NCBI RefSeq assembly: GCF_051652165.1
Contig: NZ_JBOFTR010000008.1
Location: 1-64,000, forward strand
Origin: Plesiomonas sp051652165
Lineage (GTDB): Bacteria > Pseudomonadota > Gammaproteobacteria > Enterobacterales > CAMTGL01
Reading direction: 5' to 3'
Length of the DNA: 64,000 nt
A program made the position numbers and the translations under genes. Each line of letters starts with the position of its first letter. Position 1 is the stretch's first letter. This document shows positions 46,777-55,562 of this stretch, one piece after another. The notes under the pieces were generated by a model. That model did no database searches. It had not been told where the DNA came from and was given only the letters and a program-made list of their open reading frames with translations.

Positions 46777-47004
46777 ATAACAACACTCATTGATAAACAA
46801 AGCACGTATAACTATGTATGTCATTGGTAATAGGCTGTTTTGAGCAAAGGTTAATAGCATAAAGCGTGCAGATTTTTGTACGTAATAAGATGAACCATTT
46901 GCACAATTTTACAGCAAAAGTTAGGTTGTTTCTGTGAGATTTGTTATTTTATACTCTTATATGAGATATCCATTCGGCTTTAGCAGTGTTTTCGGCGGGT
47001 AGTC

Positions 47005-47847
47005 ATGAAAGGTAAAAAGAAGCGGTTACTGTTTGGTACAACAGCTTCACTGGTAGCATTAGGCGCATGGCAATGGCCATTTGATATTCCTAATGACAGT
47101 GTTGTGTTGCAATACCAGTCTGCTTCTCCGACAGTGATACAATCTTGTCGTTATGATAGAGATAAACATACGGTTCTTAGCGGTAATACACTCAAAATAT
47201 TGGTGTGGAATATCTATAAACAGCAACGTAATGATTGGTTAAGTGCACTATCAAATTATACTGATGGAGCGCAATTAGTCTTACTGCAAGAAGCGCAGGC
47301 AACACCAGAATTATTACAATATGCTACGCAGCGTTATCCTGCAGTAGCACAGGTCGCTGCATTCTCTATTCGTGATCAAATGGCAGGAGTCATGACTCTT
47401 TCAGCCGTAGAGGCCGAGTACTATTGCCCGCTACGCGAACGCGAACCATGGTTAAAATTGCCTAAGTCAGCATTAGTCAGTGTATATGGGCTTGCTACAG
47501 GGCAAACACTGATGGTCGTGAATGTTCACGCCGTCAATTTTACCGTGGGTGTTCAGGCGTATCGCCAGCAACTAGAACAAGTATTATCACAAATTGCGCT
47601 GCATCGTGGGCCAGTTATTTTAGCCGGTGATTTTAATAGCTGGAGTGTTACTCGGTTAGCATTATTACGCACAATGGTTAAACAAATGGGATTAGAAGAG
47701 GTGTTATTCCCAAAAGGGCAGCGTAAAAAAGCGTTTGGTTATCCGCTTGATCATGTTTTTTATCGTGGATTAAAAGTAGAAAAGGCATCTGTTATGTCAA
47801 CAGATGCCTCTGATCATAATCCACTGGAAGTCACGTTTGGTTTTTAA
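47005..47847 (+). CDS. yafD: Endonuclease/exonuclease/phosphatase family protein YafD-like
   Basis: This 280-residue protein has an N-terminal hydrophobic segment (about 6-24) and a Mg-dependent phosphodiesterase fold: VWNIYKQQ, LLQEAQ with the metal-binding Glu, NVHAVNF, AGDFNSW and the final DASDHNPL. E. coli carries yafD in the same neighbourhood. The protein is probably anchored to the inner membrane and faces the periplasm. Its substrate is unknown. It is convergent with mltD. Confidence 0.87.
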   Translation: MKGKKKRLLFGTTASLVALGAWQWPFDIPNDSVVLQYQSASPTVIQSCRYDRDKHTVLSGNTLKILVWNIYKQQRNDWLSALSNYTDGAQLVLLQEAQATPELLQYATQRYPAVAQVAAFSIRDQMAGVMTLSAVEAEYYCPLREREPWLKLPKSALVSVYGLATGQTLMVVNVHAVNFTVGVQAYRQQLEQVLSQIALHRGPVILAGDFNSWSVTRLALLRTMVKQMGLEEVLFPKGQRKKAFGYPLDHVFYRGLKVEKASVMSTDASDHNPLEVTFGF

Positions 47848-47916
47848 TTTACCTTACGTTGAAACATACTAGTGAGTGCTTCATTTTAATTCGCAGAGAA
47901 AGAGAGTGTTATCTCT

Positions 47917-49461
47917 TTAACTCTTTGTTTTATTGACCTTTAAAACAGTGCCAGGTTTTAACACACTTTTGCGGTTCATATCGTTCCAGCGCAGTAAATC
48001 AGCAACATCAACGCCGTGTCTTTGCGCAATGCTGTAGAATGAATCACCTTTTTTTGCTTTATAAGAGCGCGCGAGGCTACTGGTAGTTGTCGCATTGCGT
48101 GAGCTTGCACTCACTTTCAATGTTTGTCCCGCTTTTAAATGGCTATTACTGTTTATGTTGTTGAGTTTGGCTAACTCACGCGCACTCATTTTATGACGAT
48201 TTGCTATTGTTGAGAGTGTATCGCCATTGCGTACAGTATAAGATTGGGTTGTGGCACTTTTCGTTTTTGGTGTTGTAGCTAAAGCAAAAGTATCACGTTG
48301 CGCACTGGCTGAAGTTTTGGCAAGGTATGTACTGCGGGTTATGGGCAGCAAAACATATTGACCGCGTCGAATACCCGCGCCATTTAATTCATTAAGTTGT
48401 TTAATATCAAGCGCAGAAACACCGTAACGACGCGCTAAAATATCAATACTTTCACCTGACTGCACTTTGTGCCGAACCGCAGTAAGTGAAATATCTTCGT
48501 GCTCTTGTATCGCTTTTTTAAACTGTTTCGCTTTCTTTTTCGGTAGCATTAAATAATGCGGACCGGTAGGCGCAGTTGCCCGTGTTGTATAAGCTGGATT
48601 TAGTGCTTGTAACTCATCAACTGACATACCCGCTACTTGCGCGGCAGAGTTCATATCAAATTGTTGGCCAACGTTGACCCTTGCCAGAGCACTTGATTTA
48701 TCAATATGCGGTAACTTAAGTGCATATTTATCAGCATGACGCACAATATCACTTAACGCTAATACTTTGGGGACATACAGTGCAGTTTCACGCGGTAAAT
48801 CGAGTGACCAATAATCAGTTTTCTTATTGCGTGCTTTATTTGCTTTAATCGCTTTAAGAATACGCCCCTCACCAGCATTATAGGCTGCTAAGGTCATGGT
48901 CCAATCACCGTCAAACATTTTGTTGAGACGTTGTAATAGATCGAGTGCTGCACGGGTTGATGCACCAATATCACGGCGACCATCGTACCACCAGTTTTGA
49001 TCAAGCCCATAATTTCGGCCTGTCGCTGGGGTAATCTGCCATAAACCAGTGGCATTTGCACTTGAGGTTGCGTTGGGATCAAAAGCACTCTCCACCATGG
49101 GTAACAATGCGACTTCAATCGGCATGTTGCGTTTTTTTACTTCCTCGACAATCCAGTAAAGGTAAGGTTCAGAACGCTCTGTCACACGTTGGAGATGACT
49201 CTTATTACGCAAGTAGCGCGCTTTTTGGCTGCGGATCCGTTCGTTATTAGGTACCGGTATTTTTAGCGTACTGCCGATGTAATCCCACACGCCCTGTTGC
49301 TGTGCCAGGTCTGTTGTTGCCCACTGTGATGAGGCTTGAGAGGTGCGAGTATCAGTTGCACGAACTGACGAAGTCTTCGTGTTCGGATACGGCGTCGACG
49401 CATGCGGCGCCTGACAGCCGGCCAACAACACAGAGACGAGGACCAATGCTCGTATCTTCAT
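47917..49461 (-). CDS. mltD: Membrane-bound lytic murein transglycosylase D
   Basis: This 514-residue outer-membrane lipoprotein has the lipobox LLAGC (Cys16), an SLT catalytic domain (about 100-240) with Glu124 in LLPMVESAFDP, and three LysM peptidoglycan-binding repeats in the C-terminal part (starting near VRHKVQSGES, SYTVRNGDT and SYKAKKGDS). E. coli MltD has a similar plan with two to three LysM domains. It lies beside gloB in the conserved order and would be transcribed after it. Confidence 0.96.
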   Translation of the reverse strand: MKIRALVLVSVLLAGCQAPHASTPYPNTKTSSVRATDTRTSQASSQWATTDLAQQQGVWDYIGSTLKIPVPNNERIRSQKARYLRNKSHLQRVTERSEPYLYWIVEEVKKRNMPIEVALLPMVESAFDPNATSSANATGLWQITPATGRNYGLDQNWWYDGRRDIGASTRAALDLLQRLNKMFDGDWTMTLAAYNAGEGRILKAIKANKARNKKTDYWSLDLPRETALYVPKVLALSDIVRHADKYALKLPHIDKSSALARVNVGQQFDMNSAAQVAGMSVDELQALNPAYTTRATAPTGPHYLMLPKKKAKQFKKAIQEHEDISLTAVRHKVQSGESIDILARRYGVSALDIKQLNELNGAGIRRGQYVLLPITRSTYLAKTSASAQRDTFALATTPKTKSATTQSYTVRNGDTLSTIANRHKMSARELAKLNNINSNSHLKAGQTLKVSASSRNATTTSSLARSYKAKKGDSFYSIAQRHGVDVADLLRWNDMNRKSVLKPGTVLKVNKTKS

Positions 49462-49534
49462 GTTATCTCGGTCGGTTGTTGATTAAAAGATGTGCAATAA
49501 TACTTGTCTAATCCTAGGCTGACAACCTTATCAT

Positions 49535-50299
49535 CTAAAACTGATCTTTTAACGCACGTAATTGTGCAAAAAACAGACTGTTTTTGTCTGGAGCGCCCTT
49601 TTTTTGTAATACAGATCTCAGTTTTGTATCATCACAACGTAAGAAAGGGTTTAATTCTTTTTCTATTTTTAAACTGACAGGCAGGCTCGGTTGTTGTGCC
49701 AACCGCTTTTGTTCAACGTGTTTTTGATACTCTTTCAATGCAAGATTATTCGGTTCTATAGCACAGGCAAAACGTAAATTAGCCAAGGTGTATTCATGTG
49801 CGCAGCAAACTAAAGTGTTTGATGGAAGTGCACTGAGTGTTTGTAATGAGTGATACATCTGCTCTGCCGTACCTTCAAATAGCCGCCCACAGCCCATTGA
49901 AAAAAGAGTATCACCACTGAATAAAATACCCTGTTGTGCGTTGTAGTAACAAACATGGCCAAGTGTATGCCCAGGCGTGCCAATAACTTGCCATTGTTGT
50001 GCCGCAGTGGGTAGCGAAAGAGTATCGCCATCACAGACCAATATCTTAGCCCCTTTGTGTTGAGTCTCTTGTGGGCCATATACACAAACATCAGGATAGC
50101 GCGCTGTGAGCTCGGCAACCCCACCGGTGTGATCGGCATGATGGTGTGTGAGTAAAATGGCGTGTAAGTTAAGTTGTTGGGCAGTGATGGTGTCAATCAC
50201 AGGGGCCGCTTGTGAAGGATCAACAATAACAGCGTGCTTGTTATCGATACAACACAGCCAGATGTAATTATCTTGCAACGCAGGTATGCTGATTAACAT
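49535..50299 (-). CDS. gloB: Hydroxyacylglutathione hydrolase (glyoxalase II)
   Basis: This 254-residue metallo-beta-lactamase-fold enzyme hydrolyses S-lactoylglutathione in methylglyoxal detoxification. The dinuclear metal site is seen in LTHHHADHTGG, the later GHTLGHVCYY, FSGDTLFSMGCGR and CAHEYTLANL. The C-terminal substrate-binding domain is complete. It is divergent from yafS and lies before mltD. Confidence 0.96.
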   Translation of the reverse strand: MLISIPALQDNYIWLCCIDNKHAVIVDPSQAAPVIDTITAQQLNLHAILLTHHHADHTGGVAELTARYPDVCVYGPQETQHKGAKILVCDGDTLSLPTAAQQWQVIGTPGHTLGHVCYYNAQQGILFSGDTLFSMGCGRLFEGTAEQMYHSLQTLSALPSNTLVCCAHEYTLANLRFACAIEPNNLALKEYQKHVEQKRLAQQPSLPVSLKIEKELNPFLRCDDTKLRSVLQKKGAPDKNSLFFAQLRALKDQF

Positions 50300-50366
50300 G
50301 GTATGTTCTCCTGATATTGCCTACGGTAATCCAGTATTGTGGGTAAAAATAAGAGAGGATAATAGA

Positions 50367-51119
50367 GTGATACGTCCTGTTCGTACATCTCGTGTGATAC
50401 AACCCCCTCTAAGCTGGTCAATGATTGTACAAGGTGAGTGTTACCGTCAGTTAATTCACGCACACCTTACACCTTGGTGGGGCAAAATTTTTGGACAGCA
50501 TTTGTTAAAACTCGGTGCGCTCAGTGCAGATCTTGATACTTCTGCTGCGCAGTTATCGCATCAAGTTGCACTTGCGCCAGAAGCACCAGATGTACATGTA
50601 GTGGCACATGTAGATTGTTTGCCGTTTTTACAAAAAACCTTTGACGCTGCACTGCTGGCTTTTACGCTTGATTATGCTAATGATCCGCATGCGTTGTTGC
50701 GAGAAGTTGATCGGGTACTGATTGATGATGGTTATCTGATCATGATTGACTGTAACCCAATGAGTTTATTGGGGGTTGGCCATTGCTTACCGCTGTTACG
50801 GCGGCGCTTCCCTTATCAATGCCGAATGTTTGCACCGTTTCGAATTATGGATTGGCTCTATCTACTTAACTATGAGGTGATCCACACCGAGGCATTTATG
50901 CCGTTTCCATGGCATACGGGAACAGGGCGTTTTAGCGATTTTTGTAATGGCCATTTACCAGCATTAAGTGGGCTGCGATTGATTGTGGCACGCAAACGAA
51001 CAATCCCATTAATGTTTAATGGATCAACCCGCAATGTTTCGCCTTCACGGGTAATCTATCCTGTCGGTGCGTGCCAGAGTATCACTTCTCCGGCTGATAC
51101 TGAGTATCATCAAGGGTAG
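50367..51119 (+). CDS. yafS: SAM-dependent methyltransferase YafS-like
   Basis: This 250-residue class I methyltransferase-like protein occupies the yafS position between gloB and rnhA. The pattern DALLAFTLDYANDPHALLREVDRVL is the post-motif region of Methyltransf_11 proteins; the glycine-rich motif I is degenerate. The GTG at 50367 was chosen because AGAGG lies upstream and it agrees with E. coli length; the open frame extends to 50286, overlapping gloB. Its last 38 bp overlap the convergent rnhA gene. Substrate unknown. Confidence 0.85.
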   Translation: MIRPVRTSRVIQPPLSWSMIVQGECYRQLIHAHLTPWWGKIFGQHLLKLGALSADLDTSAAQLSHQVALAPEAPDVHVVAHVDCLPFLQKTFDAALLAFTLDYANDPHALLREVDRVLIDDGYLIMIDCNPMSLLGVGHCLPLLRRRFPYQCRMFAPFRIMDWLYLLNYEVIHTEAFMPFPWHTGTGRFSDFCNGHLPALSGLRLIVARKRTIPLMFNGSTRNVSPSRVIYPVGACQSITSPADTEYHQG

Positions 51120-51558
51120 GATTTTCGGCTGCTTCTCTGGCCAGTTGATCGCAAATTTCGTTTTCACGGTGTCCGGCATGACCTTTTACCCACAGCCATT
51201 CAACTTGATGTACGGCGGCGGCTTTATCAAGGCGTTGCCAAAGGTCGGCATTTTTTACTGGCTTTTTATCGGCGGTTTTCCAGCCACGTTTTTTCCAGTT
51301 ATGGATCCAACTGGTGATCCCTTGTCGGACGTACTGACTATCAGTGGTCACTGAAACCTGACACGGTTCGGTGAGCATCTCAAGCCCAACAATTGCGGCC
51401 AGCAGCTCCATACGGTTGTTGGTGGTGAGCCGGTATCCGGCATTCACATGTTTTTCGTGCTGACGGTAACGCAGTACAATACCGTAACCGCCTGGGCCGG
51501 GGTTGCCCAGACATGATCCATCGGTAAACAGTGCTACCTGTTTTTGTCTCTCTTGCAT
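51082..51558 (-). CDS. rnhA: Ribonuclease HI
   Basis: This 158-residue enzyme degrades RNA in RNA-DNA hybrids. The catalytic acids are Asp13 (FTDGSCLGNPG), Glu51 (NNRMELLAA) and Asp73 (TTDSQYV), and the basic handle WIHNWKKRGWKTADKK is present. The ATG at 51558 gives the usual N-terminus; in-frame starts at 51573 and 51582 are possible. It is divergent from dnaQ with overlapping promoter regions, as in E. coli. Confidence 0.96.
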   Translation of the reverse strand: MQERQKQVALFTDGSCLGNPGPGGYGIVLRYRQHEKHVNAGYRLTTNNRMELLAAIVGLEMLTEPCQVSVTTDSQYVRQGITSWIHNWKKRGWKTADKKPVKNADLWQRLDKAAAVHQVEWLWVKGHAGHRENEICDQLAREAAENPTLDDTQYQPEK

Positions 51559-51642
51559 GATGGGTAGACTCATTATGATCACGCGGCAACGTGCCGAATG
51601 GTTGTTGTTTTCATAAACCAGAAGTCTGACATAAATACGGCT

Positions 51643-52374
51643 ATGAGCACAGATTTGAACCGAATTGTTGTACTAGATACCGAAACCACCGGTATGAATA
51701 AGCTAGGTGTGCACTATGAAGGGCACAAGATTATTGAAATTGGTGCGGTAGAGATTGTGAACCGCCGTTTAACGGGGCGGCATTTTCACGCGTATATCAA
51801 ACCCGATCGCTTGGTTGATCCTGAAGCGATTGCAGTTCACGGTATTACTGATGCTTTTTTGCATGATAAACCGATGTTTGCGGCGGTTGCGGATGATTTT
51901 CTGAATTTTATTCGCGGTGCTGAGCTGGTGATTCATAACGCACCGTTTGATATCGGCTTTATGGATTATGAGTTTGGTCTGCTAAAACGTGGGATCAGCA
52001 AAACTGACACCTTCTGCCGGATCACCGATACGCTGGTGATGGCGCGAAAAATATTTCCCGGTAAGCGAAATAACCTTGATGCATTGTGTGATCGCTACGG
52101 CATAGATAACAGTCACCGTACGCTGCACGGGGCATTGCTTGATGCCGAGATTTTGGCCGATGTCTATTTGCTGATGACCGGCGGGCAAACATCGCTGGCA
52201 TTTTCTGCTGAAACCGAAGGGGCTAATGCGGAATTTGGCGGCGAGAAACAACGCACCATCTCTGCAGAATTGGCACTAAAGGTTATCCATGCATCTGCCG
52301 ATGAAGTACAAGCACACGAGTCTCGGTTGGATCTGATTGAGAAAAAAGGGGGCTCATGTTTGTGGCGTAGTTAA
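51643..52374 (+). CDS. dnaQ: DNA polymerase III epsilon subunit (proofreading exonuclease)
   Basis: This 243-residue 3'-5' exonuclease has ExoI with Asp12 and Glu14 in VLDTETTG, ExoII around HNAPFDIGFMD, and ExoIIIepsilon LHGALLDAEILADVY. The C-terminal HESRLDLIEKKGGSCLWR binds the alpha subunit. The ATG at 51643 gives exactly the E. coli length; the frame is open to 51598. It lies 14 bp before the next gene. Confidence 0.97.
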   Translation: MSTDLNRIVVLDTETTGMNKLGVHYEGHKIIEIGAVEIVNRRLTGRHFHAYIKPDRLVDPEAIAVHGITDAFLHDKPMFAAVADDFLNFIRGAELVIHNAPFDIGFMDYEFGLLKRGISKTDTFCRITDTLVMARKIFPGKRNNLDALCDRYGIDNSHRTLHGALLDAEILADVYLLMTGGQTSLAFSAETEGANAEFGGEKQRTISAELALKVIHASADEVQAHESRLDLIEKKGGSCLWRS

Positions 52375-52388
52375 CAGTGGGAGAGGGT

Positions 52389-53882
52389 ATGCAGTATCGG
52401 CAATTTCAGCATTATTATGATGCATTTGGCACAATGCTTTACCGGTACTGCTGTGTATCCCCCAAACAAGTGCTTTTAAAGCTTTGCGGTATTCTGTTGA
52501 TATTTTTTTCTACCGAACTGCTGGCACAAAACGAGCCTTTATTTACCACTACATCAACACTGTCATCATCAACCGTGTCGCTATCGTCAACAGTACTGTC
52601 ATCTGCTTCTGTGTTAGCTCATCGGTTTCGTCTTGATACAGAGACACCCCATTTGACTCTTGTGATTACTCGTAAAAGCAATGCTGAACCACTGACACTG
52701 GTACAACCTGATGGTAGCAAGCTGTTTGCCCGTGATCCTACTGATAATGTGCAGTGGTGGCGCTCTGATACGCATGAGTTGATTACGATTACTGCGCCAA
52801 TGGTTGGGCCATGGCAAGTGTTAGCTGAAGGCCAAACAGTGTTGAATGTGCAGACCTTTTCAAATATTCGCATTCAAGCTGACCACTTACCAATGACACT
52901 ATATCAGCATGAACAGCTCACCTTTTCAGCCCGTTTAGCTCAAGGTAATCAGAGTGTTATTGCCCCTGAACTGCTTGAGAATACCGCGTTACATACGGTA
53001 TTTATTCCATTAGGAGAGTTAACCTCGGTTGAAAAGGCGCAATTGTCTTTGCCAGATAATCGTAAAGCAAAACGTGAACTCCTAACCAATTCACCACTCA
53101 GTGCAGGGCGTTTAGAAGATAATGGGGTTGGAGTAGATGCTATTGCCGGTGATGGGATATTTAGCCAGCAATTAGCGTTGACGATGCCTATCGGGTACTA
53201 CTGGGTTGAATTGCGTACTGGTGAAGGGGTAACACTCCCAGACAGTGGGCAATGGGTTGAGGTGAAAGCATTACCGTTAAAAGTGCTGTTTACGCAAGTA
53301 CACTCACCCAATCAGCAGCATAGGTTAACGTTGTTGGCTGACTCTACCACTGTCGCTGCAGGTTCGTTACATGTGCAAGTAGAAGAGCATTTGCCTGAGG
53401 AGTTAGCGACCATTGGTTATCGTGGGCAAGCTGAAAAAGAGGGGTACAACGTTCGGGTATCACTGCCTTATCGTGCGCAATTAGGGCATTACAGCTTACA
53501 AACATGGGCATATTTACAGACAATAGATCGGTGTAGGGTATCGTTACTGTTACCTACACAACGCTTTCGTGTGGTGACTAACGCTGCTGTACAAGAGCGA
53601 CAGCAAATGCAAAGGGATCAACAACAAGCAGAACAAGATGCACAACAACAAATATTGTCTGAGCTTGCATTATCGTCAGCACGTGCCCAACAGCAAGGTG
53701 TGCAACGGATGCAATGGGTATTAGTTGGCAGCTCATTATTGGCACTTATTGTTGCATTGAGTGTGTGGGGGGGGGGACGTTGGCGCAAGCAGGTACAACG
53801 GCGTAAAGCATTATCAGCATTACAACGGCAAGTGTTGGCACAAACACACGTGGGCCAACGAGATTTCTCTGCAAAAAAGTGA
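52389..53882 (+). CDS. Envelope protein with signal segment and C-terminal anchor, conserved near dnaQ
   Basis: This 497-residue protein has an N-terminal hydrophobic segment (KLCGILLIFFSTELLAQ, a probable signal peptide), a Ser/Thr-rich stretch, a large periplasmic part of beta-rich character, a Gln/Arg-rich helix (about 400-440) and a C-terminal membrane helix (WVLVGSSLLALIVALSVW) followed by a basic tail. A family of this plan occurs between dnaQ and fadE in Vibrio (TIGR03503 from memory, unverified). Function unknown. GGAG lies six bases before the ATG. A run of ten G at 53767-53776 falls in the codons after the helix. Confidence 0.82.
   Translation: MQYRQFQHYYDAFGTMLYRYCCVSPKQVLLKLCGILLIFFSTELLAQNEPLFTTTSTLSSSTVSLSSTVLSSASVLAHRFRLDTETPHLTLVITRKSNAEPLTLVQPDGSKLFARDPTDNVQWWRSDTHELITITAPMVGPWQVLAEGQTVLNVQTFSNIRIQADHLPMTLYQHEQLTFSARLAQGNQSVIAPELLENTALHTVFIPLGELTSVEKAQLSLPDNRKAKRELLTNSPLSAGRLEDNGVGVDAIAGDGIFSQQLALTMPIGYYWVELRTGEGVTLPDSGQWVEVKALPLKVLFTQVHSPNQQHRLTLLADSTTVAAGSLHVQVEEHLPEELATIGYRGQAEKEGYNVRVSLPYRAQLGHYSLQTWAYLQTIDRCRVSLLLPTQRFRVVTNAAVQERQQMQRDQQQAEQDAQQQILSELALSSARAQQQGVQRMQWVLVGSSLLALIVALSVWGGGRWRKQVQRRKALSALQRQVLAQTHVGQRDFSAKK
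53767..53776 (+). repeat. G10 homopolymer inside a coding region
   Basis: Ten consecutive G encode Trp-Gly-Gly-Gly at the end of the C-terminal membrane helix. In-frame length keeps the 35-residue basic tail; one base more or less would replace it. Such tracts slip in replication and are also prone to sequencing error. Confidence 0.9.
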
Positions 53883-53951
53883 TATGAGTTACAGCTTTTG
53901 TTGTTTTTATCGTCAGATGATGTGGTTCATTGTTTTTTTTAGAGAAAATGA

Positions 53952-53980
53952 TTGACTGAATAACGTGTGAATCGTAATAT
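53952..53980 (+). promoter_or_regulatory. tRNA-Asp promoter
   Basis: TTGACT and TAATAT are separated by 17 bp and followed by the GC-rich discriminator TCGCCCC, the form of stringently controlled stable-RNA promoters. It lies 31 bp before the first tRNA-Asp. Confidence 0.85.
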
Positions 53981-54011
53981 TCGCCCCGCTTGCGACGGCA
54001 AGCATTTGAGC

Positions 54012-54088
54012 GGTGTGGTAGTTCAGTTGGTTAGAATACCGGCCTGTCACGCCGGGGGTCGCGGGTTCGAGCCCCGTCCACACCGCCA
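54012..54088 (+). tRNA. asp: tRNA-Asp (GTC), copy 1, acceptor variant
   Basis: This 77-nt tRNA has anticodon GTC in CCTGTCACG and encoded CCA. Its acceptor stem is GGTGTGG / CCACACC, while the other copies have GGAGCGG / CCGCTCC; both differing pairs are compensated, so the stem stays fully paired. Two loop positions also differ. Confidence 0.96.
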
Positions 54089-54161
54089 CTTAATTTGATA
54101 TTATTCTGCTTCCCATGAACAGAGCAGGGTAATCGAAGCACAAGCTTCACACCAGTTTCGC

Positions 54162-54238
54162 GGAGCGGTAGTTCAGTCGGTTAGAATACCGGCCTGTCAC
54201 GCCGGGGGTCGCGGGTTCGAGTCCCGTCCGCTCCGCCA
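54162..54238 (+). tRNA. asp: tRNA-Asp (GTC), copy 2
   Basis: This 77-nt tRNA is very similar to E. coli tRNA-Asp, with anticodon GTC and encoded CCA. It begins exactly 150 bp after copy 1. Confidence 0.97.
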
Positions 54239-54311
54239 ATTTATTTAAAATTATTTTGCCTCCCATGAACAGGGCAACATAATTGAAGCATAAGCTTCAA
54301 AGCAGTTTCGC

Positions 54312-54388
54312 GGAGCGGTAGTTCAGTCGGTTAGAATACCGGCCTGTCACGCCGGGGGTCGCGGGTTCGAGTCCCGTCCGCTCCGCCA
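54312..54388 (+). tRNA. asp: tRNA-Asp (GTC), copy 3
   Basis: This copy is identical in sequence to copy 2 and begins exactly 150 bp after it; the intervening spacer is also clearly related to the spacer between copies 1 and 2. Confidence 0.97.
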
Positions 54389-54393
54389 ATATT

Positions 54394-54428
54394 AAAAAAA
54401 GCCCTGAACTTATGTTCAGGGCTTTTTT
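54394..54428 (+). terminator. Terminator of the tRNA-Asp array
   Basis: A perfect 15-bp stem (AAAAAAGCCCTGAAC and complement) with a TTAT loop and T run lies 6 bp after copy 3. Confidence 0.92.
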
Positions 54429-54565
54429 GTATCGATTATCAGTATAATTCGCTTAATATTTCTGCTATTTCCATTGTCTCTGATTTTTATTTTCCAATAA
54501 GCAATGTGCTGAAAATAATAATTATCTTATTTGCTTGTCTACACAATGTCAGCGTGTGTAATCAC

Positions 54566-55246
54566 TCAATGGCTGTGTTTTTCACGATGCCCTTCCGTTA
54601 AATGTGCTTTTTGAGCAGAAGATGCTGGTGGCAAGTGTTGCCATGCTACATTGTTCTGTAGGGCCATATAGTCAGTGAGTTTAAAACTAAAATCAGTGGT
54701 ATTAGGTTTGAGGATAGCATGCGGTAAGTATTGTGCTTTACCCAGTTCAAACAGCCAATACTGTTTATCGGTTGAGGGATACTCTTGATAGCTGCCCGTT
54801 TGTTCAGCCGTGAGTTGATTGCGTGATACAAGATGAATACTGAGCACTGGGTAAACAGTCTGGATTTTTTGTACCCGCATATCGGCCCCTGGCACAGCAA
54901 TTGCGCAATAGCGAATAGCTGACATCATAGCAGTTGAAATTTGTTGCCGTTGGCTAGTACTAACAGGTAAGTGATACCAGTGCGCTTTTCCTTGCTGAAA
55001 TGCATGTACATAGCGTGGATGGCGGTGACGCACCATACCAGCAACTAATGTCAGTGTCGGATGTGTGGACAGTGATCGCTGACTATGGCGATAGCAAGTA
55101 TGCTGATAGGCTATTTGTTGAGTGGCTGATTGCAACTGGGCATGATGTTCTTGATATGTCTCAATAGGATTAGATGAGGCAGGTTTCATGCTAGATGTTG
55201 CAAGCAGTATCGATGTTTGCCTATGCTCCATGGGCAGATATACCAT
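54566..55246 (-). CDS. Orphan hypothetical protein next to the tRNA-Asp array
   Basis: I do not recognise this 226-residue protein. It has no clear signal peptide or membrane helix, is rich in Gln, His, Ser and Thr, and has a high content of Tyr. The region KQYWLFELGKAQYLPHAILKP could be a beta-structured core, and a His-rich end (GHREKHSH) closes it. AGGG lies eight bases before the ATG. It stands alone on the minus strand, convergent with the tRNA-Asp array and downstream of fadE. E. coli has yafT at this place, but I see no resemblance. A recent acquisition beside tRNA genes is possible, not shown. Confidence 0.65.
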   Translation of the reverse strand: MVYLPMEHRQTSILLATSSMKPASSNPIETYQEHHAQLQSATQQIAYQHTCYRHSQRSLSTHPTLTLVAGMVRHRHPRYVHAFQQGKAHWYHLPVSTSQRQQISTAMMSAIRYCAIAVPGADMRVQKIQTVYPVLSIHLVSRNQLTAEQTGSYQEYPSTDKQYWLFELGKAQYLPHAILKPNTTDFSFKLTDYMALQNNVAWQHLPPASSAQKAHLTEGHREKHSH

Positions 55247-55562
55247 AATGTGATCCCTCTTGACTTGCTACTGTCTTTGGCCTTTGTGGTCAGTCAACTT
55301 ACTGCCTAATAGGGGGCATTTATTGATTGCCTATTCTTTAATACAGACCGCTCTTTTCAGTGTACATCCTGTTATTTATTTTGTGGTGATTTGGTTAAAA
55401 AAACGATTTTGTGCATCACAAAAGCGCGAGATAAATTACATTATTTGCTGTTACAGTGAGATATTATTGTATCTATAACAGCCAAATAATCAGTATCTAG
55501 CACAAAAAAGTAGCCAGTAATGTGGTTATCTAACCCGATGATGGATCACTCAATTGTGCTTG
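55247..55562. other. Gap between fadE and the orphan gene
   Basis: These 316 bp are AT-rich and have no convincing gene. They contain the palindrome TTTTGTG-CAT-CACAAAA (55407-55423) and an imperfect inverted repeat CTGTTA / TAACAG (around 55449-55482). The promoter of the orphan gene should lie here. A 72-codon frame at 55260-55478 has no ribosome site. Confidence 0.5.

Larger units (their letters stand above)
54012..54388 (+). repeat. Tandem tRNA-Asp array, 150-bp period
   Basis: Three units of tRNA plus spacer start at 54012, 54162 and 54312. The two complete spacers share CCCATGAACAG, a GAAGC / GCTTC hairpin element and the end CAGTTTCGC, which shows duplication of the whole unit rather than of the tRNA alone. 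Confidence 0.88.

Noticed and set aside
55260..55478. 72-codon frame after fadE
   Set aside because: It has a hydrophobic look but no ribosome site and overlaps palindromic regulatory-looking DNA.
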